Below are positions 1 through 9,982 of a DNA stretch of 64,000 nt, piece after piece (the stretch's first letter is position 1; each line of letters starts with the position of its first letter). The stretch lies in contig NZ_JARZAE010000004.1 in assembly GCF_029892095.1 (NCBI RefSeq), forward strand, positions 6,014,001-6,078,000. The letters run 5' to 3'. The stretch is from Kitasatospora sp. MAP12-44 (GTDB lineage: Bacteria; Actinomycetota; Actinomycetes; Streptomycetales; Streptomycetaceae). The translations under genes and the position numbers were made by a program. A model generated the notes under the pieces. The model saw nothing but the letters and a program-made list of their open reading frames with translations, had not been told where the DNA came from and ran no database searches.

Positions 1-155
1 GGAACTCCGCCAAGTACCAGGGATCCAAGGCGCTGGCCACCGGAGCCGCCCGCTGGGCCATCAGCGGCTTCCCGGTGATGGCGGCGGCGGTGGGGGCCGC
101 CCTGGTCGTCGTCCTGGTACGGATCGCACGAGACAAGAGGAACCGCCGTGGGTGA
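1..155 (+). CDS. C-terminal end of a membrane protein (partial)
   Basis: An open frame enters from the left edge (first whole codon at 3) and stops with TGA at 153-155. The visible 50 residues contain one hydrophobic segment (about residues 22-41, rich in Ala and Val) followed by a basic tail ending RIARDKRNRRG. This looks like a C-terminal membrane anchor with a positive cytoplasmic end. The stop overlaps the GTG start of the LCP gene by 8 bases, so the two genes are probably co-transcribed and translationally coupled. The family cannot be named from this fragment. Confidence 0.6.
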   Translation, partial: NSAKYQGSKALATGAARWAISGFPVMAAAVGAALVVVLVRIARDKRNRRG

Positions 156-1806
156 GCACAACCCGAGCAACACCGGGCGGGCCGCCCGTCGGCAGGGCGC
201 CGTCCCGCGGCAGCGCGGCAGCGCGCCGCAGAAGCGCCGCACCTCGCCGCTGCTGATCGCCGGGCGCACCATCGCCGTCGGGGTCTCCCTCGCGGTGATC
301 GGCACCAGCGGTGTCACCTGGTACACGTACAAGTCGCTGACCACGGGCCTGACCACGTCCAACGCCCTGGCCCAGGTCCAGAAGGGCGCACCGCCGCACC
401 TGGACAACTCGGTCAACCTGCTGCTGATCGGCCTGGACAGCCGCAAGGACATGAACGGCAACGACCTCCCGCCGCAGTTCGTCCAGGACGATCTGCAGGC
501 CGGCGGCAGCAGCGACATCGGCGGTTACAACACCAACACCCTGATCGTGCTGCACATACCGGCCAACGGCGGGAAGGTCACCGCGCTGTCCATCCCGCGC
601 GACGACTACGTCCAGACCGCCGGCGCCGACGGCAAGATGCACAAGATCAAGGAGGCGTACGGCATCGCCAAGTCCGCCGCCGAGAGCAAGCTCGCGGGGA
701 AGGGCCTGTCCAAGGCCCAGCTGGAGCAGCAGAGCCGCGACGTGGGCCGTGCGGCGACGCTGGCGACCGTGCAGAACTTCCTCGGCATCCCGATCGACCA
801 CTTCGCCGAGGTCAACCTGCTCGGCTTCTACGACATCGCGCAGGCCGTCGGCCCGGTCCAGGTCTGCCTGAACCACGCCACCAGCGACCCGAACGAGACC
901 GGCCAGGGCTCCGGCTTCAAGGGCACCGCCGGCATCAACACGCTCAACGCCACCCAGTCGCTCGCCTTCGTCCGCCAGCGCCACAACCTGCCGAACGGCG
1001 ACCTCGACCGCACCCACCGCCAGCAGGCCTTCATCTCCTCGGTCGAGTACAAGCTCAAGAACGAGGGCATCTTCAACGACCTCGGCAAGATGCAGGACCT
1101 GTTCAACGTGGTGAAGAAGGACGTGGTGATCGACGACCAGTTGAACATCCTGGACTTCGCCCAGCAGGCGACCAACCTCACCGGCGGGAACGTCGAGTTC
1201 AACACGCTGCCGATCTCGGGCTTCAAGACCATCGGCGGCGAGGACGTCAACACGGTCGACCCCGCGCTGATCAAGCGGGAGGTCCAGCAGCTCTTCGGGC
1301 ACGACCCGGCCCCGGCGCCCGCCTCGGCCGCCCCCGCCTCGTCCGCCCCGGCCCCGTCCGCCCCGGCCCCGGCCGCCCCGGCCCCGGCCGCCCCCGCGCC
1401 CGCCGCCCCTGCCGCCAAGACCGGCTCGGGCACGGTGGACGTGTACAACGCCTCGACGGTCTCGCACGCCGCCGCCAATGAGTCGCAAGCCCTGGTGGAC
1501 ATGGGCTACAAGGCAGGCCGCACCGGACCGGCGAGCACCCACCCGACCTCGACGACGGTCACCTACGGCGTCGGCGCGAAGGACGGCGCCCAGGGCGTCG
1601 CCGCCAGGTACGGGGTCACCGCCGAGGCGTCCTCGCGGGTCCCCGCCGGCCATATCGAGGTGACCCTCGGCACCGGCTACACCGCCCCCGGCGCCGCCGC
1701 ACCCGCACCGGCCGCCGCCGGTTCCAGCAGCACCGCCGACCCGGCTGCCGCCCTTCCGATGCAGGGCCCGCCGGTCAAGATGGGTGGCATCCCCTGCGTC
1801 AACTGA
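148..1806 (+). CDS. LytR-CpsA-Psr (LCP) family cell-wall glycopolymer ligase
   Basis: LCP proteins attach undecaprenyl-linked glycopolymers such as teichoic acid-like polymers to peptidoglycan outside the membrane. The 552-residue protein has a basic cytoplasmic N-terminus, one membrane segment at about residues 34-60, and an LCP catalytic domain from about 88 to 300. That domain shows NLLLIGLDSR, the TLIVLHIPANGGKVTALSIPRDDY block and the LAFVRQRHNLPNGDLDRTHRQQ block with the Asp/Arg residues that bind the polyprenyl pyrophosphate. A Pro-Ala linker (about 387-425) leads to a LytR_C domain beginning TVDVYNAS. The GTG start at 148 is the first codon of the frame and overlaps the upstream stop. 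Length and domain order are normal for actinobacterial two-domain LCP enzymes. The polymer it attaches cannot be told from sequence. Confidence 0.93.
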   Translation: MGEHNPSNTGRAARRQGAVPRQRGSAPQKRRTSPLLIAGRTIAVGVSLAVIGTSGVTWYTYKSLTTGLTTSNALAQVQKGAPPHLDNSVNLLLIGLDSRKDMNGNDLPPQFVQDDLQAGGSSDIGGYNTNTLIVLHIPANGGKVTALSIPRDDYVQTAGADGKMHKIKEAYGIAKSAAESKLAGKGLSKAQLEQQSRDVGRAATLATVQNFLGIPIDHFAEVNLLGFYDIAQAVGPVQVCLNHATSDPNETGQGSGFKGTAGINTLNATQSLAFVRQRHNLPNGDLDRTHRQQAFISSVEYKLKNEGIFNDLGKMQDLFNVVKKDVVIDDQLNILDFAQQATNLTGGNVEFNTLPISGFKTIGGEDVNTVDPALIKREVQQLFGHDPAPAPASAAPASSAPAPSAPAPAAPAPAAPAPAAPAAKTGSGTVDVYNASTVSHAAANESQALVDMGYKAGRTGPASTHPTSTTVTYGVGAKDGAQGVAARYGVTAEASSRVPAGHIEVTLGTGYTAPGAAAPAPAAAGSSSTADPAAALPMQGPPVKMGGIPCVN

Positions 1807-1825
1807 CCACAGGGTGAGGGAAGTT

Positions 1826-1880
1826 GCCCCGGTGTCCCGTCAGCTCGGCCGCAGCACGGCCGAAGGCGGGGCACCGGGGC
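1826..1880 (+). terminator. Hairpin terminator after the LCP gene
   Basis: Arms 1826-1839 and 1867-1880 pair over 14 bases with one mismatch. A second 5-bp stem (CGGCC/GGCCG) lies inside the loop. It starts 20 bases after the LCP stop codon, as expected for an intrinsic terminator of a high-GC actinomycete without a clear U tract. Confidence 0.7.
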
Positions 1881-1947
1881 ATTTGCCGTCAGTACCCTGG
1901 GAGCGTCAAGTGGCTGTCGTCGAGTGGCTATGGGGGAGGGGTTCGGC

Positions 1948-2310
1948 GTGGCGGACTGGGTCTGGTCGGTGGTGATTCCGCTGATCGTCGCGGGGAACTG
2001 GGTCGTCGGGACCGGGCGGCGGGCCCTGAAGACACGCCATGAACGGAAGTTGGAGCTGCGGCAGGCCGATGAGCAGCAGCGGCTCGCGGTGGAGGCGGCG
2101 AGTCGCCCGCCGGAGCCGGTGTGCGGCTGTACGCACCACCTGGCCAAGCACGACCGGCAGGGGAAGTGCCACGAGGTGGTGGAGGCCCCGACGGCCTGGG
2201 ATGCCGAGCGCAAGCCGCTGCAGTACGAGCCGCGCCCGTGCAACTGTCAGCAGTACATCGGGCCGGAGCCGTTGGGGACGGTCTTCGCGGCGGAGTTGAC
2301 GGACCGGTGA
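1948..2310 (+). CDS. Small Cys-rich membrane protein of unknown function
   Basis: The frame encodes 120 residues from GTG 1948, which has the purine run GGGGGAGGGG (1932-1941) at good spacing. GTG 1924 and ATG 1930 are in frame but have no such site. The N-terminus ADWVWSVVIPLIVAGNWVVG forms one hydrophobic segment, followed by a charged, probably coiled-coil stretch (RHERKLELRQADEQQRL). The C-terminal half carries Cys and His residues in the order CGC-THH-GKCHE-CNC, which could bind a metal. I do not recognise a named family. It stands alone between a terminator and the next gene. Confidence 0.75.
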   Translation: MADWVWSVVIPLIVAGNWVVGTGRRALKTRHERKLELRQADEQQRLAVEAASRPPEPVCGCTHHLAKHDRQGKCHEVVEAPTAWDAERKPLQYEPRPCNCQQYIGPEPLGTVFAAELTDR

Positions 2311-2525
2311 GAACAGCTGATCCGAACAGCACGCCCGCTGCTCAGCTGTCTCGAACAGAACATGAGTAATGTATGAGTCTTTCCTAAGCAAATGTCCGTT
2401 TCGTCGTGGTTCCATCCCCTTGCGCCCTACGCTCCGTTTGGGGCACAAGGGTGGAGCCGGCCTGTTACGGGCGCTTTGCCGCCGTGCCTCGACCCATCCG
2501 TCGAGAGCAAAGGTGCAGCGAAGCA

Positions 2526-5500
2526 GTGGAGAACCAGGCGACCCTGCAGGGCGTAGCGACCGGGGAGAGCGTCGGATCGAGGGCCGGTGCGGTATGGCCG
2601 GTCGAGCACGCACCGCCGGTCAGAACCCTGGTCGACGTCCTGGAGGCGGCCGCCGGTGCCTGCCCGCTGGCCCCGGCGCTCGACGCCGGCGGGGTCGTCC
2701 TGGACTACCGCTCGCTGCTGGCCGCCGCCGACCGGCTGGCCGGCCGGCTGGCCGCCGCCGGGATCGGCCGGGGCGACCGGGTCGGCGTCCGGGTCCCGTC
2801 CGGGACCGCCGACCTCTATATCGCCATCCTCGCCGTGCTGCGCACCGGCGCCGCGTACGTCCCGGTGGACGCGGACGACCCCGACGAGCGGGCCGAGCTG
2901 ATCTGGTCCGACGCGCGCGTCTGCGCCGTGATCGGCGCCGACCAGGCGGTTGCGCCCAGCGCCGCCGTGCGCCCCGGCGGCCACCCGGCCCGTCCGACGC
3001 CCGACGACGACGCCTGGATCATCTTCACCTCCGGCACCACCGGCCGCCCCAAGGGCGTCGCGGTCAGCCACCGCTCGGCGGCCGCCTTCGTCGACGCCGA
3101 AGCCGGGCTCTTCCTGCGGGCGAACCCGCTCGGCCCCGGCGACCGGGTGCTGGCCGGCCTCTCGGTGGCCTTCGACGCCTCCTGCGAGGAGATCTGGCTC
3201 GCCTGGCGGCACGCCGCCTGCCTGGTCCCGGCGCCGCGCTCGCTGGTCAAGGCCGGCACCGACCTCGGGCCCTGGCTGGTGGAGCGCGGGATCACCGTGG
3301 TCTCCACCGTGCCGACCCTGCTGGCGCTCTGGCCGATCGAGTGCCTGGAGCGGGTCCGGCTGCTGATCGTCGGCGGCGAGGCCTGCCCGCCCGAGCTGGT
3401 CGACCGGCTGGCCGCACCGCACCGCGAGTTCTGGAACACCTACGGCCCCACCGAGACCACCGTGGTGGCCTGCGCGTCCCTGCTGACGCCCGGGCAGCCG
3501 GTGCGGATCGGCGCGCCGCTGGCCGGCTGGGAGATCGCCGTCGTCGACGGCGAGGGCAAGCCGGTCGCCTGGTACGAGACCGGCGAGCTGTTGATCGGCG
3601 GCGTCGGCGCCGCGCGCTACCTGGACCCGGCCAAGGACGCCGAGAAGTTCAGCCCGCACCCCTGGCTGCGCGGCCCCCGGGTCTACCGCAGTGGCGACCT
3701 GGTGCAGGCCGATCCGGCCGGCCTGGTCTTCGTCGGCCGCGCCGACGAGCAGGTCAAGCTGGCCGGCCGCCGGGTCGAGCTGGGCGAGATCGACGCCGCG
3801 CTGCAGGCGCTGCCCGGGGTCCGGGCGGCCGCCGCGGCCGTCCGCAGGACCGCCGCCGGCGGCGAGCTGCTGGTCGGCTACCTGGTCGCCGACCGGCAGT
3901 TCGACACCGCCGCCGCCCGGGCGCTGCTGCTCGACCGGCTGCCGCAGTCGCTGGTCCCGGTGCTGGCACTGGTCGATGCGCTGGCGACCAAGACCTCCGG
4001 CAAGGTCGACCGCGGCGCCCTGCCCTGGCCGCTCGCGAACCTGGGCGCGAACCCGGGGGACTCCGACGAGGACGACAGCACCCTGACCGGCACGGCCGGC
4101 TGGCTGGCCGCGCGCTGGCGCGAGCTGCTCGGCATGCCGGTGACGGCGCACAGCGACTTCTTCGCACTCGGCGGCACCAGCCTGGCCGCCGCCAAGCTGG
4201 TCTCCGTCCTGCGCGAGCGCCACCCCGGGGTCTCGGTCACCGATATCTACGGCCGCCCCGGCCTGCTGCAACTCGCCGCCCGCCTGGACGAGTTGAACCC
4301 GGCGAAGCCCGCAGCCGCGGCGTCGCCCGTGGCGGCCGTCCGCGCCGTGCGCCCGACGCCCCGCCGCGCCGGGCTGGTCCAACTGCTGGTGATCACCGCG
4401 AGCTTCGCCATCAGCGGCCTGCGCTGGGTGCTCGCGCTGGCCGCGCTGGACAACCTCACCGGCCGGCTCTCCTGGGCCCCGCACGCTCCGTGGTGGATCA
4501 TCATCACCGGCTGGCTGCTGCTCTCCAGCGCGGCCGGCCGGCTCGTCCTCGGCTCCGCCGCCGCCCGGCTGCTGACCCTGGGCCTGAAACCCGGCGCCTA
4601 TCCGCGCGGTGGCGCGGTGCATCTGCGGCTCTGGTCGGCCGAGCGCGCCGTCGCCCTCTTCAAACGTCGCGGCGCTGGTCGGCACCCCCTGGGCCCGGCA
4701 CTACGCACGGGCGCTCGGCTGCCGGGTCGGCCGCGACGCCGAGCTGCACGCGATGCCCCCGGTCACCGGCCTCGGCAGCTTCGGCGCGGGCTGCTCGATC
4801 GAGCCCGAGGCGGACCTGGCGGGCTGGTGGCTGGACGGCGACGTGCTGCACCTGGGCAGCGTCAAGGTCGGCGCGGGCGCGCGGATCGGCACCCGCGCGA
4901 TGCTGATGCCCGGCGCCCGGGTCGGCGATCGTGCCGATGTGGCGGCCGGCAGCTGCGTGCTCGGCGAGGTGCCGGTGCCGGCCGGCGAGCACTGGCACGG
5001 CTCCCCGGCCCGCCGGGCCGCCGGCGCCGTCGACGACTGGCCGGCGCCCGCGCAGCACCGCTCCAAGCGCTGGAGCCTCGCGTACGCGGTGTCGCTGCCG
5101 CTGCTGAGCCTGCTGCCGGTGGTCGCCGCGCTGCCCTCGTTCGCGATCGTCTTCTCGCTGGTGGACCAGGACCGGACGCTGGGCGCCGTGCTGACCCAGC
5201 TGCTGGTGGTCTCCCCGCTGCTCGCCGTGCTGACGCTGGCCTGCTACGCCGGGCTGACGGTGCTGCTGGTCCGGGCTCTGAGCGGCCCGATCCGGCCCGG
5301 CTTCCACCCCGCGCACGGCCGGACGGCCTGGTGCACCTGGGTGGTCAGCCGGCTGATGAACACGGCGCGCGGCTCGTTCTTCCCGCTCTACGCGAGCCTC
5401 TTCACGCCGGTCTGGCTGCGCCTGCTGGGGGCCAGGGTGGGCCGCCGGGTGGAGTCCTCCACGGTGCTCGCCCTGCCCGGGCTGATGACCGTGGACGACG

Positions 5501-6651
5501 GCGCCTTCCTCGCCGACGACACGCTGATCGCACCGTTCGAGATGCGCGGCGGCTGGCTGCGGCTGGGCGCCTCGCGGGTGGGCAAGCGGGCCTTCGTGGG
5601 CAACTCCGGCATCGTCGGTCCTGGCCGTGAGCTGCCGGACGACGCACTGGTCGGGGTGCTCTCGGACGCTCCCGCGCACGCCGAGCCGGGCTCGTCCTGG
5701 CTGGGCCGACCGGGCCTGTCGCTGCCCCGGGTCGCCGAGGCCGGCGACCTCAGCCGCACCTACGCTCCGCCGCGCCGGCTGATGGTGGCCCGGGCCGCGG
5801 TGGAGCTGTGCCGGCTGCTGCCGGTGGTCCTCGCCGTGATCCTCGGTGACCTGGTCGCGGTCGCGCTGCAGCAGGTGATCGACTCGGACGGGCTGGCCGC
5901 CGGCGCCGCGGTCAGCGGGCTGATCCTGATCGGCGCGGGTATCGCCGCCTGCCTGGTCTCGACGCTGGCGAAGTGGGTGCTGGTCGGACGGTTCCGGGCC
6001 GGGGAGCACCCGCTCTGGTCCGGCTTCGTCTGGCGCAACGAGCTGCACGACACCTTCGTCGAGGAGCTCGCCATGCCGTGGATGGGCCGCACGCTGATCG
6101 GCACGCCGTTCCTCAACCTCTGGCTGCGCTCGCTGGGCGCCCGGATCGGGCGCGGTGTGTGGTGCGAGACGCACTGGCTGCCGGAGACCGACCTGGTGCG
6201 GATCGAGGACGGTGCGAGCGTCAACCGCGGCTGCGTGCTGCAGACCCACCTCTTCCACGACCGGCTGATGCGCCTGGACGAGGTCCGGCTCGGCGCGGGG
6301 TCCACGCTGGGCCCGCACTCGATCGTGCTGCCGGGTTCCGAGCTCGGGGCGGGCACCTCGGTGGGCGCGTCCTCGCTGGTCATGCGCGGCGAGCAGATGC
6401 CGGCCGACTCGCGGTGGGCGGGCAATCCGGTGGCCGCCTGGCCGGTCGGTCCGTCCGGGCCGGGCGGCACGCAGGCCGACGAGACGGGCGACGAGACGAC
6501 CGGGCAGCCGCGCCTGGTGGTGGTCGCCAAGCGTCACCCGGCGCCCGGACGCCACCGCCAGCAGGGCGGCTCCCAGCAGGTCGGCTCCCGCCGCCCGGTG
6601 AACGGCCGGCATCGCGAGCACGAGCGGCCGAGGCCGGCCCGGCGCCGCTGA
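2526..6651 (+). pseudogene. Pls/PosA-type NRPS-like synthetase, frameshifted at about 4662
   Basis: The family makes or links amino acids on a one-module enzyme: adenylation (A), thiolation (T), then a large membrane domain with tandem hexapeptide-like repeats (as in epsilon-poly-lysine synthetase). Part one shows A-domain motifs FTSGTTGRPKG (about residue 168), NTYGPTET, YRSGDL, GRADEQVKLAGRRVELGEID and KTSGKVDR, then a T domain with DFFALGGTSL (Ser near 551) and membrane segments. The frame fails at about residue 713. Homology resumes in the +1 frame with VAALVGTPWARHYARALG and runs to 6651, with six or so hydrophobic segments and LHLGSVKVGAGARIGTRAML-type repeats. Removing one A from the AAA at 4662-4664 restores a reading frame of about 1374 codons. 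GTG 2526 was chosen because AAAGGTG lies 10 bases upstream and the A domain begins soon after. Either a true inactivating mutation or a sequence error; codon use on both sides is normal. Confidence 0.82.
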
Positions 6652-6708
6652 TCCCCGTTGACCTGATCGCGGCAGACGGCTGACGGCCGGCGGCCGGCCG
6701 GCGATCGC

Positions 6709-7752
6709 TCAGGCCGCGAACGCTGCCGCCGCCGGCGCCGCGTACGCCTCGCGCAGCCGCCGCTGCGCGTCGGGCCCGCCGCCCTGCCCGGTCCTGGCCA
6801 GCCGGTCCAGACCCAGCAGGGCGGCGCCCAGCACCGGCGGCGCGGTGACGATCCGCGGCTCGGCGTGCGGGGCGACCGCCCGCAGCCGGGCCGTCAGGTT
6901 GTCCAGCAGCAGCGGGTGCCGGGCGGCCAGCACCCCGCCGCCGAGCACCAGCGGCGCAGGCTCCGCCAGCAGCCCCAGGCGGGTCAGCGCGACCCGCGCC
7001 AGCCGGGCGATCTCGTCCGCCTGCCGGTCGATCAGCTCCAGCGCCGCCGGGTCGCCGTCCTGCGCGCAGCGGAAGAGCACCGGCACGATCTCGTGCAGCC
7101 GGCCCGCCGGGAGCTGCCCGAGATGGACGGCCTCGGCGACCGCGCCGGCCGAGGGCAGCTCGAAGTGCGCGGCGATGGCGGGGGCCAGCGTCGTGCCGGA
7201 CCCCCGCCCGTCCTCCGCGCGGACCGCGTGGAACATCGCCTCGGCGGCCAGCCCGCCGCCGCCACCCCAGTCACCGGTCAGCTGGCCGAGCGCCGGGAAC
7301 CGGGCGGTCCGCCCGTCCGGCAGCAGCCCGGCGCAGTTGATCCCGGCTCCGCAGACCACCGCCACCCCGCGCGGCGTGTCGGTACCGGCCCGCAGCAGGC
7401 CGAAGGTGTCGTTGGCCACCGCGGTGCTGCGCCCCCAGCGCTGGGCCGCGATGGCGTCCTGCAGCAGCCGCTCCTCCACCGGGAGATCGGCGTTGGCCAG
7501 GCATGCGCTGACGTGGCTGACCAGCACGCCGCCGACCGGCAGCCGCGCCTGCGCCGCCGCGGCCGCCGCCTCGACCAGCGGGGCCAGCAGGGCGACGGCG
7601 GCCTGCGGCCCGAGCAGCTGCGGTGCGAAGCCGCCGCCGCGCGCGGTGCCGAGCAGGCTGCCGTCGGCGCCGACCAGGGCGACGTCCGTCTTGCTGTTGC
7701 CGGCGTCGATGGCGAGGACGCCGGGCAGGAGTGGTTCGGGCTGGTGGTCCAT
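6709..7752 (-). CDS. BadF/BadG/BcrA/BcrD-type ATPase, N-acetylglucosamine kinase-like
   Basis: This 347-residue protein is an actin-fold sugar kinase of the BadF/NagK group, which phosphorylates an amino sugar or sugar with ATP in the cytoplasm. The phosphate-1 loop is DAGNSKTDVAL at residues 16-26. VANDTFGLLRAG, VVCGAGINCAGL (phosphate-2 region) and VLGGGVLAARHPLL (adenosine region) follow in the expected order. It is the last gene of the leftward sugar operon, 38 bases after the GH4 gene. GAGGA precedes the ATG at 7752 at short spacing. Pairing with a GH4 enzyme, which acts on phosphorylated disaccharides, suggests it phosphorylates the imported sugar before cleavage, or the released monosaccharide after cleavage. 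The exact sugar is not readable. Confidence 0.85.
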   Translation of the reverse strand: MDHQPEPLLPGVLAIDAGNSKTDVALVGADGSLLGTARGGGFAPQLLGPQAAVALLAPLVEAAAAAAQARLPVGGVLVSHVSACLANADLPVEERLLQDAIAAQRWGRSTAVANDTFGLLRAGTDTPRGVAVVCGAGINCAGLLPDGRTARFPALGQLTGDWGGGGGLAAEAMFHAVRAEDGRGSGTTLAPAIAAHFELPSAGAVAEAVHLGQLPAGRLHEIVPVLFRCAQDGDPAALELIDRQADEIARLARVALTRLGLLAEPAPLVLGGGVLAARHPLLLDNLTARLRAVAPHAEPRIVTAPPVLGAALLGLDRLARTGQGGGPDAQRRLREAYAAPAAAAFAA

Positions 7753-7790
7753 CAGTCCTCTTCTAGGGCCTGTCCGGGAGAGCGTGCCGC

Positions 7791-9077
7791 TCAGGCCCAG
7801 CTCAGGTGCTGCCGGTTGTGGGCGAGCAGACGGTCCGTCAACTGGTCGGCGAGGTCGAACTGGCCGACCAGCGGGTGGGCCAGCAGGGCGTCGAAGACCC
7901 GGTCGCGGCCGCCCTTGAGGGCTGCCTCCAGGGCGAGTTGCTCGTACGCCGTGACGCTTGCGATCAGGCCCGCGTACAGCGGTTCGACCGGGCGCTGCGG
8001 CAGCGGCCGCACACCCTGCGGGTCCACCTCGGCCGGCACCTCGATCACCGCGTCGTCGGGGAGGAACGGCAGGACGCCGTCGTTGCGGGTGTTGACCACC
8101 TGCACGCTGGTGCCGCCGTCGGTGCCCAGCAGCGAGGCGATCAGGTTGACCGCGGCCTCCGAGTAGAAGGCGCCGCCGCGCTTGGCGAGCAGCTCCGGCT
8201 TGGTGTCCAGAGTCGGGTCCGCGTACAGCTCCAGGAGCTCCTTCTCGATCGCGCTGACCGCGGCCGCGCGCGAGCCCTTGACCTTCAACTCCTCGACCAC
8301 CAGGTCGTGCTGGTAGAAGTAGCGCAGGTAGTAGGACGGCACCACGCCGAGCCGGCGGATCACCGGCAGCGGCAGCAGCAGGTCCTCGGCGATCTGCGGC
8401 CCGAAGCCGCTCAGCAGCTCCGGCAGCACCTCGCGGCCGCCGCTCGCGCCGGGGGCGTCCAGCAGGGTGACCCCGCGCTCCCAGCTCAGGTGGTTCAGGC
8501 CGACGTGCTCCAGGCGGATCAACTCCGGTGCGACGCCCAGGTGCTGGGCGAACTTCCGCTGGAATCCGATGGCCACGTTGCACAGCCCGACGGCCTGGTG
8601 GCCGGCACTCTGCAGGGCCCGGGTGACGATGCCGACCGGGTTGGTGAAGTCCACGATCCAGGCGTCGGGGTTGGCCCGGCGGACCCGCTCGGCGATGTCG
8701 AGCACCACCGGGACGGTACGCAGCGCCTTGGCCAACCCGCCTGCCCCGGTGGTCTCCTGGCCCACGCAGCCGCACTCCAGCGGCCAGCTCTCGTCCTCGC
8801 CTCGTGCCGCTTGCCCGCCGACCCGCAGCTGCAGCAGCACGGCGTGCGCGCCCTGGATGCCGGCGTCCAGGTCGGTGGTGGTGGTCACCTTCGCCGGGTG
8901 CCCCTGCTTGGCGAAGATCCGCCGGGCCAACGCGCCGATCAGCTCCAGCCGTTCGGCTGCCGGGTCGATCAGCACCAGCTCGCCGATCGGCAGGGTGTCG
9001 CGCAACCGCGCGAATCCGTCGATGAGTTCGGGCGTGTACGTCGAACCGCCGCCCACAATCGAGAGTTTGAGAGACAT
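7791..9077 (-). CDS. Glycoside hydrolase family 4, 6-phospho-beta-glucosidase type
   Basis: GH4 enzymes cleave glycosides by an NAD-dependent oxidation-elimination mechanism with a divalent metal, usually Mn, in the cytoplasm. The 428 residues are the usual length. The Rossmann motif LSIVGGGSTYTPELIDGF starts at residue 5. The conserved metal and substrate blocks ECGCVGQETTGAGGLAKALR, DFTNPVGIVTRAL, GLCNVAIG and HVGLNHLSW are all present; Cys in GLCN and His in NHLSW are the expected metal ligands. Its ATG overlaps the TGA of the upstream permease by one base, which indicates coupling within the sugar operon. The GLCNVAIG form favours 6-phospho-beta-glucosidase over alpha-galactosidase members, but the substrate is inferred. 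Confidence 0.9.
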   Translation of the reverse strand: MSLKLSIVGGGSTYTPELIDGFARLRDTLPIGELVLIDPAAERLELIGALARRIFAKQGHPAKVTTTTDLDAGIQGAHAVLLQLRVGGQAARGEDESWPLECGCVGQETTGAGGLAKALRTVPVVLDIAERVRRANPDAWIVDFTNPVGIVTRALQSAGHQAVGLCNVAIGFQRKFAQHLGVAPELIRLEHVGLNHLSWERGVTLLDAPGASGGREVLPELLSGFGPQIAEDLLLPLPVIRRLGVVPSYYLRYFYQHDLVVEELKVKGSRAAAVSAIEKELLELYADPTLDTKPELLAKRGGAFYSEAAVNLIASLLGTDGGTSVQVVNTRNDGVLPFLPDDAVIEVPAEVDPQGVRPLPQRPVEPLYAGLIASVTAYEQLALEAALKGGRDRVFDALLAHPLVGQFDLADQLTDRLLAHNRQHLSWA

Positions 9078-9979
9078 CAGCCCTTGACCCCTGTCAGTGT
9101 CACGCCTTCGATGAAGGCCTTTTGTGCGAAGAAGAACAGAACGATGACGGGTGCCATGACGAGGAGGGTTGCTGCCATGGTGAGGTTCCAGTTGGTGTGG
9201 TGGGCGCTTTTGAAGGATTCCAGACCGTAGGAGAGGGTCCAGGCGCCGGGGTTCTCACTGGAGTAGATCTGCGGCCCGAAGTAGTCGTTCCAGCAGTAGA
9301 AGAACTGGAAGAGCGCGACCGCCGCGACGGCCGGCTTGGCCATCGGCAGGATCACGCGCAGCAAGGTCCGCACTTCCCCGCAGCCGTCGATCCTGGCCGC
9401 CTCCACATACTCCTTCGGAATCGTCAGCAGGAACTGCCGCAGCAGGAAGATGGTGAAAGCGTCTCCGAAGGCCATCGGGATGATCAACGGCCAGAGCGTG
9501 CCGGTGAGATGCAGTTGCTTCGCCCAGAAGAGGTACATCGGAATGACCGTCACCTGCGGCGGCAGCATCATCATCGAAATGACCGCCATCAGTGCCAGAT
9601 TGCGCCCGCGAAAGCGGAACCGGGCGAGTGCGTAGGCGACCGGAACGCTGGAGACGACGGTCAGCACGGTGCCCGCGCCCGCGTAGACCAGGGTGTTGCG
9701 CCACCAGGTGAGGAAGCCAGGGGTCTCCCAGGCCTTGGCGTAGTTTCCCCACTCCCAGTGCTGCGGCCAGAAGTTCGAGGTGAGCGCCTGCTGGTCGGTC
9801 ATCACCGAGGTGAGGAAGACGAAGACGAACGGCAGCAGGAAGAACAGCGCGGCGACCAGGGCCACCGAGTGCACGGCGACCCACTGCAGCGCCGCGCGGC
9901 GCCGGGCCACCCGCGCGGCGGCCGTACGGGCGCCGGCCGGCGCGGGGAGGCGGACGGGTGAGCTGAGGGCATCGGTCAT
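9077..9979 (-). CDS. Sugar ABC transporter permease, MalG-type (CUT1)
   Basis: This 300-residue inner-membrane subunit of a carbohydrate importer has six predicted hydrophobic segments. The cytoplasmic EAA loop EYVEAARIDGCGEVRTLLRV contacts the ATPase and is followed by ILPMAKPAVAAVALFQFFYCWNDY. The N-terminus is basic and cytoplasmic. It starts 3 bases after the stop of the MalF-type partner and overlaps the GH4 start by one base. No ATPase gene lies in the operon; streptomycetes commonly serve such CUT1 systems with the shared ATPase MsiK, so that is the likely partner (family knowledge, not seen here). Confidence 0.93.
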   Translation of the reverse strand: MTDALSSPVRLPAPAGARTAAARVARRRAALQWVAVHSVALVAALFFLLPFVFVFLTSVMTDQQALTSNFWPQHWEWGNYAKAWETPGFLTWWRNTLVYAGAGTVLTVVSSVPVAYALARFRFRGRNLALMAVISMMMLPPQVTVIPMYLFWAKQLHLTGTLWPLIIPMAFGDAFTIFLLRQFLLTIPKEYVEAARIDGCGEVRTLLRVILPMAKPAVAAVALFQFFYCWNDYFGPQIYSSENPGAWTLSYGLESFKSAHHTNWNLTMAATLLVMAPVIVLFFFAQKAFIEGVTLTGVKG

Positions 9980-9982
9980 GGG

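Noticed and set aside
61..1653. Long Arg/Gly-rich open frame opposite the LCP gene
   Set aside because: It is the mirror frame of a high-GC gene. The LCP domains on the plus strand are clear, and this frame has no recognisable motif or ribosome site.
2427..6621. Long minus-strand frames across the Pls/PosA gene
   Set aside because: Low-complexity Gln/Arg/Gly/Pro translations typical of antisense frames; the plus strand carries all conserved domains.
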